A stretch of 64,000 nucleotides of DNA from an uncultured Cohaesibacter sp. (lineage in GTDB: Bacteria; Pseudomonadota; Alphaproteobacteria; Rhizobiales; Cohaesibacteraceae), in assembly GCF_963664735.1 (NCBI RefSeq), contig NZ_OY761553.1, forward strand, positions 62,001-126,000, in the 5' to 3' direction. The position numbers were made by a program, and so were the translations under genes. Of the stretch, positions 56,017 to 64,000 are shown in pieces. Every line of letters begins with the position of its first letter. Position 1 is the first letter of the stretch. The notes beneath the pieces are model-generated. The model was not told the DNA's origin, did no database searches, and worked only from the letters and a program-made list of their open reading frames with translations.

Positions 56017-56913
56017 TCATCGAGCCCGCCAACGCAAGGCATCCAGCACGATGGCAAAGGCCGAAGAGGCCTGACGCCGCGACGGATAATAGAGATAATA
56101 GCCGGGAAAGGGTGGGCTCCAGTCTTCCAGAGTGGCAACAAGCTCGCCGCTTTTCAGATAGGGCGCGACATGATGATCCGTCAGGCAGCATAGCCCATGG
56201 CCATCGCGGCAAGCCTGAATGATCATGTCCGGGTCATCGGACGTGAATTGCCCCTCGACACGCACGTTGAGCGGCTTGCCCTCTTTCTCGAATTCCCAGG
56301 GGTAAAGCCCGCCCAGCGTCGGCAGGCGCAAATTGATGCATGTATGTTCCGTCAGATCATGAGGTGTTTTCGGATGCCCGTATTTTGCGAAATAGTCTGG
56401 CGTGCCAACCACCAGCATGCGCAGTTCCGGGCCGATCCTGACGGCGATCATGTCCTTCTCCACGCTCTCGCCCAGTCTGACCCCGGCATCAAACCGCTGC
56501 TCCACAATATCCGTCCATTTCGCATCAATCGAAATCTCGATGCGGATATCGGGATATTCCTTCATGATCGGGGCGAGCTTGGGATAGAGAATATCCATGG
56601 CTGCCTTGCGCGAACTGTTGATGCGCACCAGTCCGGCAGGGCGCGAGCGGAAAACGCTGAGACCGCGCAGCTCATTCTCGATATTGTCGAGCGACGGGCG
56701 CAGGGTGGCTGCCAGCTTTTCGCCCACCTCGGTGGGAGAGACATTGCGTGTGGTGCGGGTCAGAAGGCGCAGGTCCAACCGCTCTTCCAGCCGCTTGACC
56801 GTGTGGCTGAGCGATGATTGCGATGTGCCAAGACGTGCAGCAGCCTTGGTGAAGCTTCTTTCTTCGCAAACGGCCAGAAAGGCGATGAGATCGCCCAGTT
56901 CATCTCTCTTCAT
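56017..56913 (-). CDS. LysR-type transcriptional regulator
   Basis: A 298-residue regulator. The N-terminal HTH is FLAVCEERSFTKAAARLGTSQSSLSHTVKRLE (residues about 13-44), followed by a linker and a type 2 periplasmic-binding co-inducer domain (about 90-290). Its gene is divergent from the interrupted aldo/keto reductase. It overlaps a perfect ATTCATGAAT palindrome at its own start, so it may regulate itself and the neighbouring redox genes. The inducer is unknown. Confidence 0.92.
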   Translation of the reverse strand: MKRDELGDLIAFLAVCEERSFTKAAARLGTSQSSLSHTVKRLEERLDLRLLTRTTRNVSPTEVGEKLAATLRPSLDNIENELRGLSVFRSRPAGLVRINSSRKAAMDILYPKLAPIMKEYPDIRIEISIDAKWTDIVEQRFDAGVRLGESVEKDMIAVRIGPELRMLVVGTPDYFAKYGHPKTPHDLTEHTCINLRLPTLGGLYPWEFEKEGKPLNVRVEGQFTSDDPDMIIQACRDGHGLCCLTDHHVAPYLKSGELVATLEDWSPPFPGYYLYYPSRRQASSAFAIVLDALRWRAR

Positions 56914-56921
56914 TCATGAAT
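56912..56921. promoter_or_regulatory. Palindrome ATTCATGAAT at the LysR gene start
   Basis: It covers the first bases of the LysR gene on the minus strand. A near-copy, TTCATGAA, lies at 57011-57018 in the divergent interval. Confidence 0.45.
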
Positions 56922-57054
56922 TTCCAATATCAGCATAAATGGAAAAATATCTCTGGTTAATAGAGATGGGGCTCGACAGGCGGCTTGTCAATGGTATCAA
57001 AGGCTCGCAATTCATGAAAAGTCGGCATAGGCCTTTGCTGAAATCATCGCCTAA

Positions 57055-58110
<1,056 letters not shown>

Positions 58111-58200
58111 ACAGAATGGTCCTTCACTAAAAATGGATGGATCCGGCCGACTTTTCTCGGTCGGGTTCCAGAAGCAAAGCGATTGGAGGGGAAGGGGACA

Positions 58201-58833
58201 ATGATGACCAGCAATCGGAACAAAGACAAGATGTCAGCATCCAGCCGACGCAGTTTTCTCATGGCGGCCGCTTCCATCGGCTTGTCTGTGCCCTTTCTCG
58301 TAGCCAATGCCAGAGCGCAACAGAGCGGCGGCCAGAGCCGGATCCTTGTCGCCTGCTTCTCGCGCACTGGCAATACGCGCACCGTCGCCGAACAGATTGT
58401 GGCGCTGACGGGGGCAGATTTCTTCGAGCTCAAGACCACACACAGCTATCCGGCGGAATATCGCGCCACCACTGATCAGGCCAAACGGGAACAGCAGCAG
58501 AATTTCCGGCCTCAATTGACCGATAATGTTTCCAACATGGATCAGTATGATGTGGTCTTTGTCGGCTATCCGAACTGGTGGGGAACGATGCCGATGGCCT
58601 TCTTCTCCTTCCTTGAAGCTTACGATTTCGCTGGCAAGAGCATTGTGCCTTTCTGCACCCATGAGGGCAGTCGGCTGGGGCGCAGTGTTGCCGATATCGA
58701 AGCCTTGTGCCCCAACGCGACCTTGCTGGGTGGTTTGGCCCTGAGAGGGGCCAGTGACGGCTCGATCGTCACGGCTTCAACCTCGGCGCAAAGCGCTGTG
58801 CGCGACTGGGTCGGGTCTCTGCGGCTTTCGTGA
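58201..58833 (+). CDS. Exported flavodoxin-like protein with twin-arginine signal
   Basis: A 210-residue protein. A Tat-type signal reads SSRRSFLMAAASIGLSVPFLV and ends near ANARAQ. The mature part is a flavodoxin fold: FMN phosphate loop FSRTGNTRTVAEQI, then YDVVFVGYPNWWGTMPMAFFSFLE and PFCTHEGSRLGRSVADIE. Transport in a folded, FMN-loaded state would explain the Tat signal. It starts 90 bp after the interrupted reductase, with an AAGGGG site at the ATG at 58201. The DUF4405 gene follows 16 bp later. Confidence 0.9.
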   Translation: MMTSNRNKDKMSASSRRSFLMAAASIGLSVPFLVANARAQQSGGQSRILVACFSRTGNTRTVAEQIVALTGADFFELKTTHSYPAEYRATTDQAKREQQQNFRPQLTDNVSNMDQYDVVFVGYPNWWGTMPMAFFSFLEAYDFAGKSIVPFCTHEGSRLGRSVADIEALCPNATLLGGLALRGASDGSIVTASTSAQSAVRDWVGSLRLS

Positions 58834-58849
58834 CAAAAGAGGGGATGGC

Positions 58850-59584
58850 TTGAACCGACAATTGCTCTTGCGCCTCGGGCTTGATTGCATCGCAACCGGG
58901 CTGTTCATTTTCGCGCTGTCCTATGACTGGCTTGGTGGCCTGATCCATGAGGTCATCGGGACGGCTTTCTTTGCCCTTCTGATCGCGCATACGGTCTTTA
59001 ATCGGCGCTGGTATGCATCTCTTGCCAAGGCGATGCAGAACAGGCGCCGCCTGGTCATGACGATTATCAATCTCAGCCTGCTTCTGGCAGCTCTTGCCTT
59101 GCTCGTAACCAGCCTGATGATATCCCGTGCGCTTTTCGGCTTTCTCGGCCTTCAGGGGGATTATCTGGTGCGGCAGATTCACACATTGGCGGCCTACTGG
59201 ATGCTGGTCATTGTCGGTATCCATCTTGGCATGCACTGGAGCATGATCATGAGCGCGGTGCGTTCCCTTTTGCGGTTTCAGGGCCCCGGCTGGCTGCGGA
59301 TATGGGGGCTCAGAGCCCTGACGCTGCTTCTTGTGATCAATGGCATTACCGCTTCCTTTGAAATGAATATCGGCTCCAAGCTCATTCTCTATTTCACCTT
59401 CAGCTATTGGGATTTCGAGAATGAAGCGCTCGGCTTCCTGATCAATTATGGCTCCATCATCGCCCTCTATGCCGCGCTCGCCCACTATGGCACCAACCGC
59501 CTCCATGGAAATAAGTCAAGGAAGCAAACCCGGCGCAATGAACCGAGTAGTCTCTCAGGGGAGATAAGCTCCTGTATGGATTGA
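58850..59584 (+). CDS. DUF4405-type membrane protein, putative b-type cytochrome
   Basis: A 244-residue membrane protein with about four to six helices. It starts with a TTG at 58850 behind AGAGGGG at five bases; no ATG fits. Two histidine pairs are spaced exactly as in haem-b four-helix bundles: H33 and H47 (HEVIGTAFFALLIAH), and H111 and H125 (HTLAAYWMLVIVGIH), each with 13 residues between. This predicts two bis-histidine haems across the membrane. It is coupled to the flavodoxin gene, so it may pass electrons to or from it. The C-terminus is polar. The haem binding is inferred, not shown. Confidence 0.82.
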   Translation: MNRQLLLRLGLDCIATGLFIFALSYDWLGGLIHEVIGTAFFALLIAHTVFNRRWYASLAKAMQNRRRLVMTIINLSLLLAALALLVTSLMISRALFGFLGLQGDYLVRQIHTLAAYWMLVIVGIHLGMHWSMIMSAVRSLLRFQGPGWLRIWGLRALTLLLVINGITASFEMNIGSKLILYFTFSYWDFENEALGFLINYGSIIALYAALAHYGTNRLHGNKSRKQTRRNEPSSLSGEISSCMD

Positions 59585-59764
59585 TGTAATCGGAAACCGA
59601 GATTTGCAATTCAGCACTTCGTTCGAATGGTCGCGATGAGGAAGCTGCTTTGTGGCTTATGCCCGCAGGCCAACGGCAGCTTAGTTTCGTTCTTGCCAGG
59701 AACCATCGCCCCCTCGCGAAAATATCACGAAGGGAGCGTGGAGTTTTGACAATCTGAACAGGCT

Positions 59765-60034
59765 TTATCTGGCTGCCATTTCAGGCCCATTGGCCAGCTC
59801 TTGCGGCAGATCTTCCAGTCGCAGCTTTATTTCTACCCGGTAGGCATGCAGACAATACCAGGCAAAAAAGCACAGGATGATCAGGGAAAACAGTATCTCA
59901 CATGCAATCTGCATGGGGCCTATGAGATATTGAGTTGCGATCCCGAATAGAACGGCTCCGATTTCGGCGGAAATGAACAGGGAAACACCGGCAGCTCCAA
60001 CCACTGCGCTGATGGTGGATTTGGTGATAAACAT
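59765..60034 (-). CDS. Small membrane protein, unknown
   Basis: An 89-residue protein with two hydrophobic segments (about 8-36 and 38-62) and a C-terminal charged tail. A GGAGA site lies ten bases before the ATG. I recognise no family. Codon context and the clean hydrophobic pattern make coding plausible, but the plus strand has a partly open frame nearby. Confidence 0.5.
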   Translation of the reverse strand: MFITKSTISAVVGAAGVSLFISAEIGAVLFGIATQYLIGPMQIACEILFSLIILCFFAWYCLHAYRVEIKLRLEDLPQELANGPEMAAR

Positions 60035-60967
60035 TTGCTTTTAGTCTCCAGACAAGCTGATTTTGGTATCAGGAAGCCAGCGCCCTCCGTTGCGCGAATT
60101 GCCTTATCGCCTGAAACGGCAGTTCCGGTTCTGTCTGAAACCGGGGCGTCATCAACGGATTTTGGGACTGATTTCATTGAAACATGGTCTGACGCAGATA
60201 CGGAGAAGGGCTTCAAGATGCTGTCTTCATGGGACAGACGATGCCCTGCTGATGTGATCGAGTCAGATAGCCATATCTGGAGGAGCGCGCGAATAGCGGT
60301 GCTCGTCTGAGAGTCCTGTCGGGACGATCTGATTGTAGACCCGGGGATATAGTCTGCCCCATCTGGTATCATCCAACAAGGCGGCTGTTTCGCAAGAGAC
60401 AACGGGACTGTCGTTACCATCCGGTCGATCCTGCCAGAATTGACCGAAGCGCAACCGCTTCAGTCGCTCGATCTGGAGATTGCCCGACGGATCAGAGACC
60501 AGAGCGAGACTATGGTCGGAGGCAGATACCTCAGACAGGTGATGCTGATGCTGATGCGAAAATACAGCTACGCTCTCCGCCCGGAAGGGCAGGTTGGTTG
60601 CCAATAGCAACAGCAACCAGGTCAGGAGATGAGCCGCAAATCGCATTTGATTGGGTCCCTGGGCAACAGACATGTTGTTTAACCGGAAGAGAATGGGAAT
60701 TCTGGTGCATCTGTTCAAGAGCCCCGGTGCCCAAAATTTTTTGCCCCAAACGAGACAAGACCGGATCGGATGGCGCGCGAGCTCTGTTTATCATCGCCCA
60801 CCAGCAAGGCAGCCTCACGGGGCGAGACGCTATCGTGCGATGAGAAATATTATTGTTGCAGATATTGAAACGGCCCGGGCACAATCCTTATCTCTTCTTC
60901 TGTCGTCCCCTCCAGATATGTGCTTATGAGAAGCAAATATGTTGGGCAGGGGCACTCAGGAGAATTT
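60035..60967. other. Gene-poor region with one doubtful frame
   Basis: About 930 bp with several short overlapping frames on both strands and no recognisable family. The best is 60263-60646 on the minus strand. The rest shows no promoter, terminator or RNA structure that I can support, and may be decayed sequence. Confidence 0.45.
60263..60646 (-). CDS. Doubtful small exported His-rich protein
   Basis: A 127-codon frame with an N-terminal hydrophobic segment (LLTWLLLLLATNLPF) that looks like a signal peptide, followed by a His cluster HQHQHH at about 31-36. The remaining part is not family-like. The ATG has only an AGGGA site at ten bases. It could be a small periplasmic metal-binding protein or chance. 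No support beyond composition. Confidence 0.35.
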   Translation of the reverse strand: MRFAAHLLTWLLLLLATNLPFRAESVAVFSHQHQHHLSEVSASDHSLALVSDPSGNLQIERLKRLRFGQFWQDRPDGNDSPVVSCETAALLDDTRWGRLYPRVYNQIVPTGLSDEHRYSRAPPDMAI

Positions 60968-61888
60968 ATGGAATATCTCTTTGTCCTGGCTGGTCTTGCG
61001 TTTCTCTATTTTGGTGGCGAGTGGCTGGTTCGCGGCGCAATTGGCGTTTCACGCAAACTCGGCTTGCCTGCCTTTCTGATATCGCTGACCGTGGTCGGGT
61101 TTGGCACTTCGATGCCAGAGCTGCTGGTATCCCTTAAAGCGGCCGTTGGCGATTACCCGGGCATTGTCCTTGGCAATGTGGTCGGGTCCAACATTGCCAA
61201 TATCCTCCTGATTGTCGGCCTTGCTGCGGTTATCGCTCCCATAAAGGTCTCAAGGGATATGTCTGGCCGGGATGCCATCGTCATGGTGATTTCCGCCATT
61301 GCGCTTGTCGCTGCCCTTGCTTTCAAGACCATCACCCTGCTGACCGGCGGTGCTATGCTTCTGGCCCTGTTTGCCTATCTTGCATTGGCCTACCTGCAGG
61401 ACAGGAAAGAAGGGTGCAGCGAGTGTGACCAAATCGCAGTTCCCCTTTCGACGTCTCGCGTTGTGATCCTGCTTGTGATAGGGCTTGCCATGCTGGTGGC
61501 CGGTGCCGATCTGCTGGTTCGTGGCGCAACCACCATTGCTTCGGATCTGGGCGTCTCCAATGCGATCATAGGTCTTACGGTCGTGGCCGTGGGAACGAGC
61601 CTTCCAGAGCTTGCAACCTCGGTGGTTGCTGCCGTGCATAGACGGTCCGACATTGCCATCGGCAATGTCATCGGCTCCAACATATTCAACATACTGGGCA
61701 TATTGGGCATCACCTCGCTGGTCAGCCCGATTCCGGTCGCCGAGCGCTTTTTCCAGATTGATGGCTGGGTCATGCTTGGTGCCACGCTGGCCCTGTTTGG
61801 CCTGCTGCTGTTCTGTCGCCAAATCGGACGCCTTGCCGGAAGTGGCTTTCTACTCGCCTATGCAGCCTATGTGGTCTCGATGGTATAG
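60968..61888 (+). CDS. CaCA-family calcium/sodium antiporter (YrbG-like)
   Basis: A 306-residue membrane antiporter with two inverted alpha repeats. The first holds VGFGTSMPELLVSLKAA (about 40-56) and the second AVGTSLPELATSVVAA (about 207-222), each with the essential GTS-x-PE glutamate. Each repeat also carries a VxGSNIxNI motif. The loop between them is short and cysteine-containing (EGCSECDQ). It exchanges calcium or another cation for sodium or protons. The ATG at 60968 follows AGGAGA at a usable spacing; the earlier frame start is unlikely. Confidence 0.92.
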   Translation: MEYLFVLAGLAFLYFGGEWLVRGAIGVSRKLGLPAFLISLTVVGFGTSMPELLVSLKAAVGDYPGIVLGNVVGSNIANILLIVGLAAVIAPIKVSRDMSGRDAIVMVISAIALVAALAFKTITLLTGGAMLLALFAYLALAYLQDRKEGCSECDQIAVPLSTSRVVILLVIGLAMLVAGADLLVRGATTIASDLGVSNAIIGLTVVAVGTSLPELATSVVAAVHRRSDIAIGNVIGSNIFNILGILGITSLVSPIPVAERFFQIDGWVMLGATLALFGLLLFCRQIGRLAGSGFLLAYAAYVVSMV

Positions 61889-62396
61889 GCTTTACCATCG
61901 TGTTCGGGCAAACCGTTGCGTCTACCAGCCATCTGAACGCTGGAAATGTTGCTGTTCGTTTAGATGTGTCCAGACTGGGAAAGCTGGCTTGTGAGATCTA
62001 GCACCCTGCGAACGGCAGGTGCGAGCCGGGATTGCTATTCCTGGACCAAGAATAGTGGTTTTTCATGATGAGGCACTGCATTCGGTCGCTTCTTCCATGG
62101 GATGCAATGAGAACCGGTGAAGAATATGCCAATCCGAGCATTGCAGATGCACTCCTATTCTGTGGCTATCTTTCGACCGATTCAAGCCGCAGGAACCGAC
62201 GAGGGTTTGCTGAAATCTATCACTTTGTGACGAGAGATTATCCAACTACCTATAGCTAGAAAGTTGAGCAGCACGCTTCTTCGAACGGCGGAAATGCGGG
62301 AGGAGAAGGTGCTACAGATGCCGCTCTCGTAGAATGTGGCGCGCCAGGGGAGGACGCGCCACATTGCAATCTATTCAATTCTATAGGGCATTTTGA
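61889..62396. other. Intergenic region between the antiporter and iolB
   Basis: About 500 bp with no supported gene; short frames on either strand (such as 62065-62259) look accidental. It contains the hairpin at 62333-62365. Confidence 0.5.
62333..62365 (-). terminator. GC-rich hairpin after iolB, possible terminator
   Basis: An 11-bp stem, AATGTGGCGCG (62333-62343) with CGCGCCACATT (62355-62365), 31 bp past the iolB stop. No T run follows on the minus strand, so termination is uncertain. Confidence 0.45.
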
Positions 62397-63200
62397 TCAG
62401 GCGTCGCGCTGGGCAATCCAGTCGTGATTTGGACGGTTCTTGAAACGCCATTTGCGCAAAGGACCTGCCATTACATTAAGATAATAGAGGTCATAGCCGT
62501 AAGGCACACCGCAGGGATGATACCCTTCTGGCACCAGAACGACTTCGCCATCATGCACCGTGAAGGTTTCATCCATCGAGCCACTGTCATTATAGACACG
62601 CTGATGGGCATAGCCTTTGGCTGGATTGAGGCGGTGATAATAGCTTTCTTCCAGATTGGTGATGTTTGGGAAATCGTCTGTATCATGTCGATGCGGAGGA
62701 TAGGAAGACCAATGACCCGATGGCGTGATGCATTCCGTGACCAGAAGGCTGTCGGCCACATCGTAGTCTTCCATGGCGATCGGGAAGATATGGCGGGTAT
62801 TGGCACCCTTGCCTTTGGTAACCCTTTCTGGAGCAGCAAGAAGCTGAGCCTTGTGACCGCCCATTCCCGGAGCCGAACAGACCGCTACCTTGCAGTCGGT
62901 GACTGCGACCAGCGACCAGTTGCTGTCGTTAGGAATATAGACGGACTGTGGTGCGATTGGTTCGAACACACTGTCTCTACTGCCGATCTTGCCAAAATTC
63001 TGTCCAGCGCCGGAGATTTCGGCATAGCCTTCCAGCATGACGAGGATTACTTCGCGATCGCCTGTGGCCTCTGCTGCAGTTTCGCCCGGTTTGAGATCAT
63101 ATAGTCCGAAACCGACATAGGTCCAGCCAGCACTTTCTGGTGTAATATCATGAACCTTACTGCTGGTGCCTTGTGGCTTGCGGTGTAAATTGTAAGACAT
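62397..63200 (-). CDS. iolB: 5-deoxy-glucuronate isomerase
   Basis: A 267-residue bicupin enzyme of myo-inositol catabolism that converts 5-deoxy-glucuronate to 2-deoxy-5-keto-gluconate. Conserved parts are SAGWTYVGFGLYDLKPGE near the start and the metal-site HWSSYPPHRHDTDDFPN with histidines and a following glutamate in LEESYYHRL. The HPCGVPYGYDLYYLNVMAGP segment is also typical. The ATG at 63200 follows AGGAGGAAAGAA, so the longer frame to 63272 is excluded. It is 14 bp downstream of the iolC gene. Confidence 0.95.
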   Translation of the reverse strand: MSYNLHRKPQGTSSKVHDITPESAGWTYVGFGLYDLKPGETAAEATGDREVILVMLEGYAEISGAGQNFGKIGSRDSVFEPIAPQSVYIPNDSNWSLVAVTDCKVAVCSAPGMGGHKAQLLAAPERVTKGKGANTRHIFPIAMEDYDVADSLLVTECITPSGHWSSYPPHRHDTDDFPNITNLEESYYHRLNPAKGYAHQRVYNDSGSMDETFTVHDGEVVLVPEGYHPCGVPYGYDLYYLNVMAGPLRKWRFKNRPNHDWIAQRDA

Positions 63201-63214
63201 TTCTTTCCTCCTGA

Positions 63215-64000
63215 TTAGTTGTGCTCTTTCGTTGTGAGACCGGATTTTCTGGCCTCGTCCCATAGCGAGCACAGAGCTCCATAATTGGCTTTCAGCTGAC
63301 GGATGGCCGTTTCATCATCAACGTCTCCGGCAAACCATTGCATGGCCGTTGCATTCATGATGGTCCGTCCGACAGCAAATCCCTTGACCAGCGGATGGGC
63401 TGCAGCAATCTTTAGGGCCGGGCCCAAAGCTTCCATGTCTGCGGCCAAACCCAGCACAACGATACCGCGGCAATGGGGATCATTCTTTTCGATCTCGCGG
63501 CATGCGTTCTCCCAGGCCGTATGGGTTTTCATCGGCTCCAGCTTCCACCAGTCTGGATAGATACCGATTTCATACAGGCGCTTGATCAGCTTGGCTGCGG
63601 ACATGTCGTCTACTGGGCCAATGGGGGACGTGATCAGCTCAAGCAGCAGATCTAGGCGATTGTTGCGGGCGGCAGTCGCGAGTTTCAGCAAGGTTGCTTC
63701 CTGCTGGTCACGCAGCGCGACATCGTCATCCGGGTGGCAATAGCAGAGCACCTTGACCACATGATTCTGGGGCCACTCTTTAAGTCCTCCGCAATCAGGA
63801 CCAATTTCCGGTTCGAAATCCAGTGGGCGAGAGGCCGGGAATTCAACGGGACGGCCAATCCAGAGGCCTTTGTCTGATGCTGCGTGAAGGGCTTCCTGCC
63901 CCACGCGGTTATCACAGAGGATGCCGTAGCCATCGCGACCCTCAGAAACTTGCATGGTCGCTTCCAGACAGAGCTTCTTGAACTCGCCAATGCGCTCGCG
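63215..64000 (-). CDS. iolC: Bifunctional IolC-type protein, C-terminal DUF2090 aldolase domain (runs off the window)
   Basis: The last 261 codons of a protein that continues past the right edge; the frame is open from 64000 to the stop. The visible part is the DUF2090 domain: HHVVKVLCYCHPDDD-like (here NHVVKVLCYCHPDDDVALRD), LLLELITSP, YPDWWKLEPMKTHTAWENAC and FAVGRTIMNATAMQWFAG. In many proteobacteria this domain is fused to the 5-dehydro-2-deoxygluconokinase IolC and acts as the phosphogluconate-type aldolase of the inositol pathway. The kinase half would lie to the right. iolB follows after 14 bp. Confidence 0.9.
   Translation of the reverse strand, partial: RERIGEFKKLCLEATMQVSEGRDGYGILCDNRVGQEALHAASDKGLWIGRPVEFPASRPLDFEPEIGPDCGGLKEWPQNHVVKVLCYCHPDDDVALRDQQEATLLKLATAARNNRLDLLLELITSPIGPVDDMSAAKLIKRLYEIGIYPDWWKLEPMKTHTAWENACREIEKNDPHCRGIVVLGLAADMEALGPALKIAAAHPLVKGFAVGRTIMNATAMQWFAGDVDDETAIRQLKANYGALCSLWDEARKSGLTTKEHN

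Overview
The window looks like chromosomal DNA of a marine-type alphaproteobacterium of the Hyphomicrobiales (Rhizobiales), with a moderate GC content. The pointers are Rhizobiales-style families (BA14K, DUF3126, the BTLCP transglutaminase-like peptidase, DUF2336, the PAS_5-type regulator), a rhizobial initiator tRNA and an slt-dapA-smpB gene order. A Cohaesibacter-like organism would fit, but that is an inference from gene content only.

Layout. 0-1.3 kb: end of a branched-chain amino acid importer (livH, start of livM). 1.7-6.1 kb: a CueR-like regulator, radC-map, sfsA, a CinA-type protein and xanthine phosphoribosyltransferase. 6.3 kb: tRNA-Leu(TAA). 6.6-21 kb: housekeeping and hypothetical genes (BA14K protein, FAD monooxygenase, zinc-finger protein, hydrolase, enoyl-CoA hydratase, cysE, DUF3126, gamma carbonic anhydrase, BTLCP protease, tandem PilZ, PAS protein, rhomboid, CBS protein, hisI, folE). 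A strong candidate small RNA of about 124 nt lies at 17.82-17.94 kb. 21-24 kb: an IscU-like scaffold, yidD and thrS. 24-31.5 kb: two uncharacterised proteins, a lytic transglycosylase, DUF2336, an Hpt protein with an orphan receiver, and NAD kinase. 32-38.5 kb: a Nudix hydrolase and a complete dipeptide/oligopeptide ABC importer. 38.5-42.6 kb: an ABM protein and the thiBPQ thiamine importer under a TPP riboswitch. 42.7-47.8 kb: hydrolase, soluble lytic transglycosylase, dapA, smpB.

48.0-59.6 kb looks accessory. It opens with two tandem initiator tRNA genes and a frame-broken ParA-like fragment abutting them. A redox/detoxification block follows: cupin, SDR, two zinc alcohol dehydrogenases, Bcr/CflA efflux pump, NAD-binding protein, two aldo/keto reductases (one interrupted by an in-frame TAA), a LysR regulator, an exported flavodoxin and a DUF4405 membrane protein with two cytochrome-b-like histidine pairs. 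ATTCA/TGAAT palindromes recur in front of several of these genes and may be operators of the LysR protein. 59.6-62.4 kb is gene-poor apart from a CaCA-family antiporter. The window ends in a myo-inositol catabolism operon (iolC with a C-terminal DUF2090 domain, then iolB).

The most interesting items are the candidate three-hairpin sRNA with an anti-Shine-Dalgarno loop, the exported flavodoxin plus putative di-haem membrane partner, the shared palindromes of the redox block, the nonsense-interrupted reductase, and the tandem initiator tRNAs next to a decayed ParA gene.
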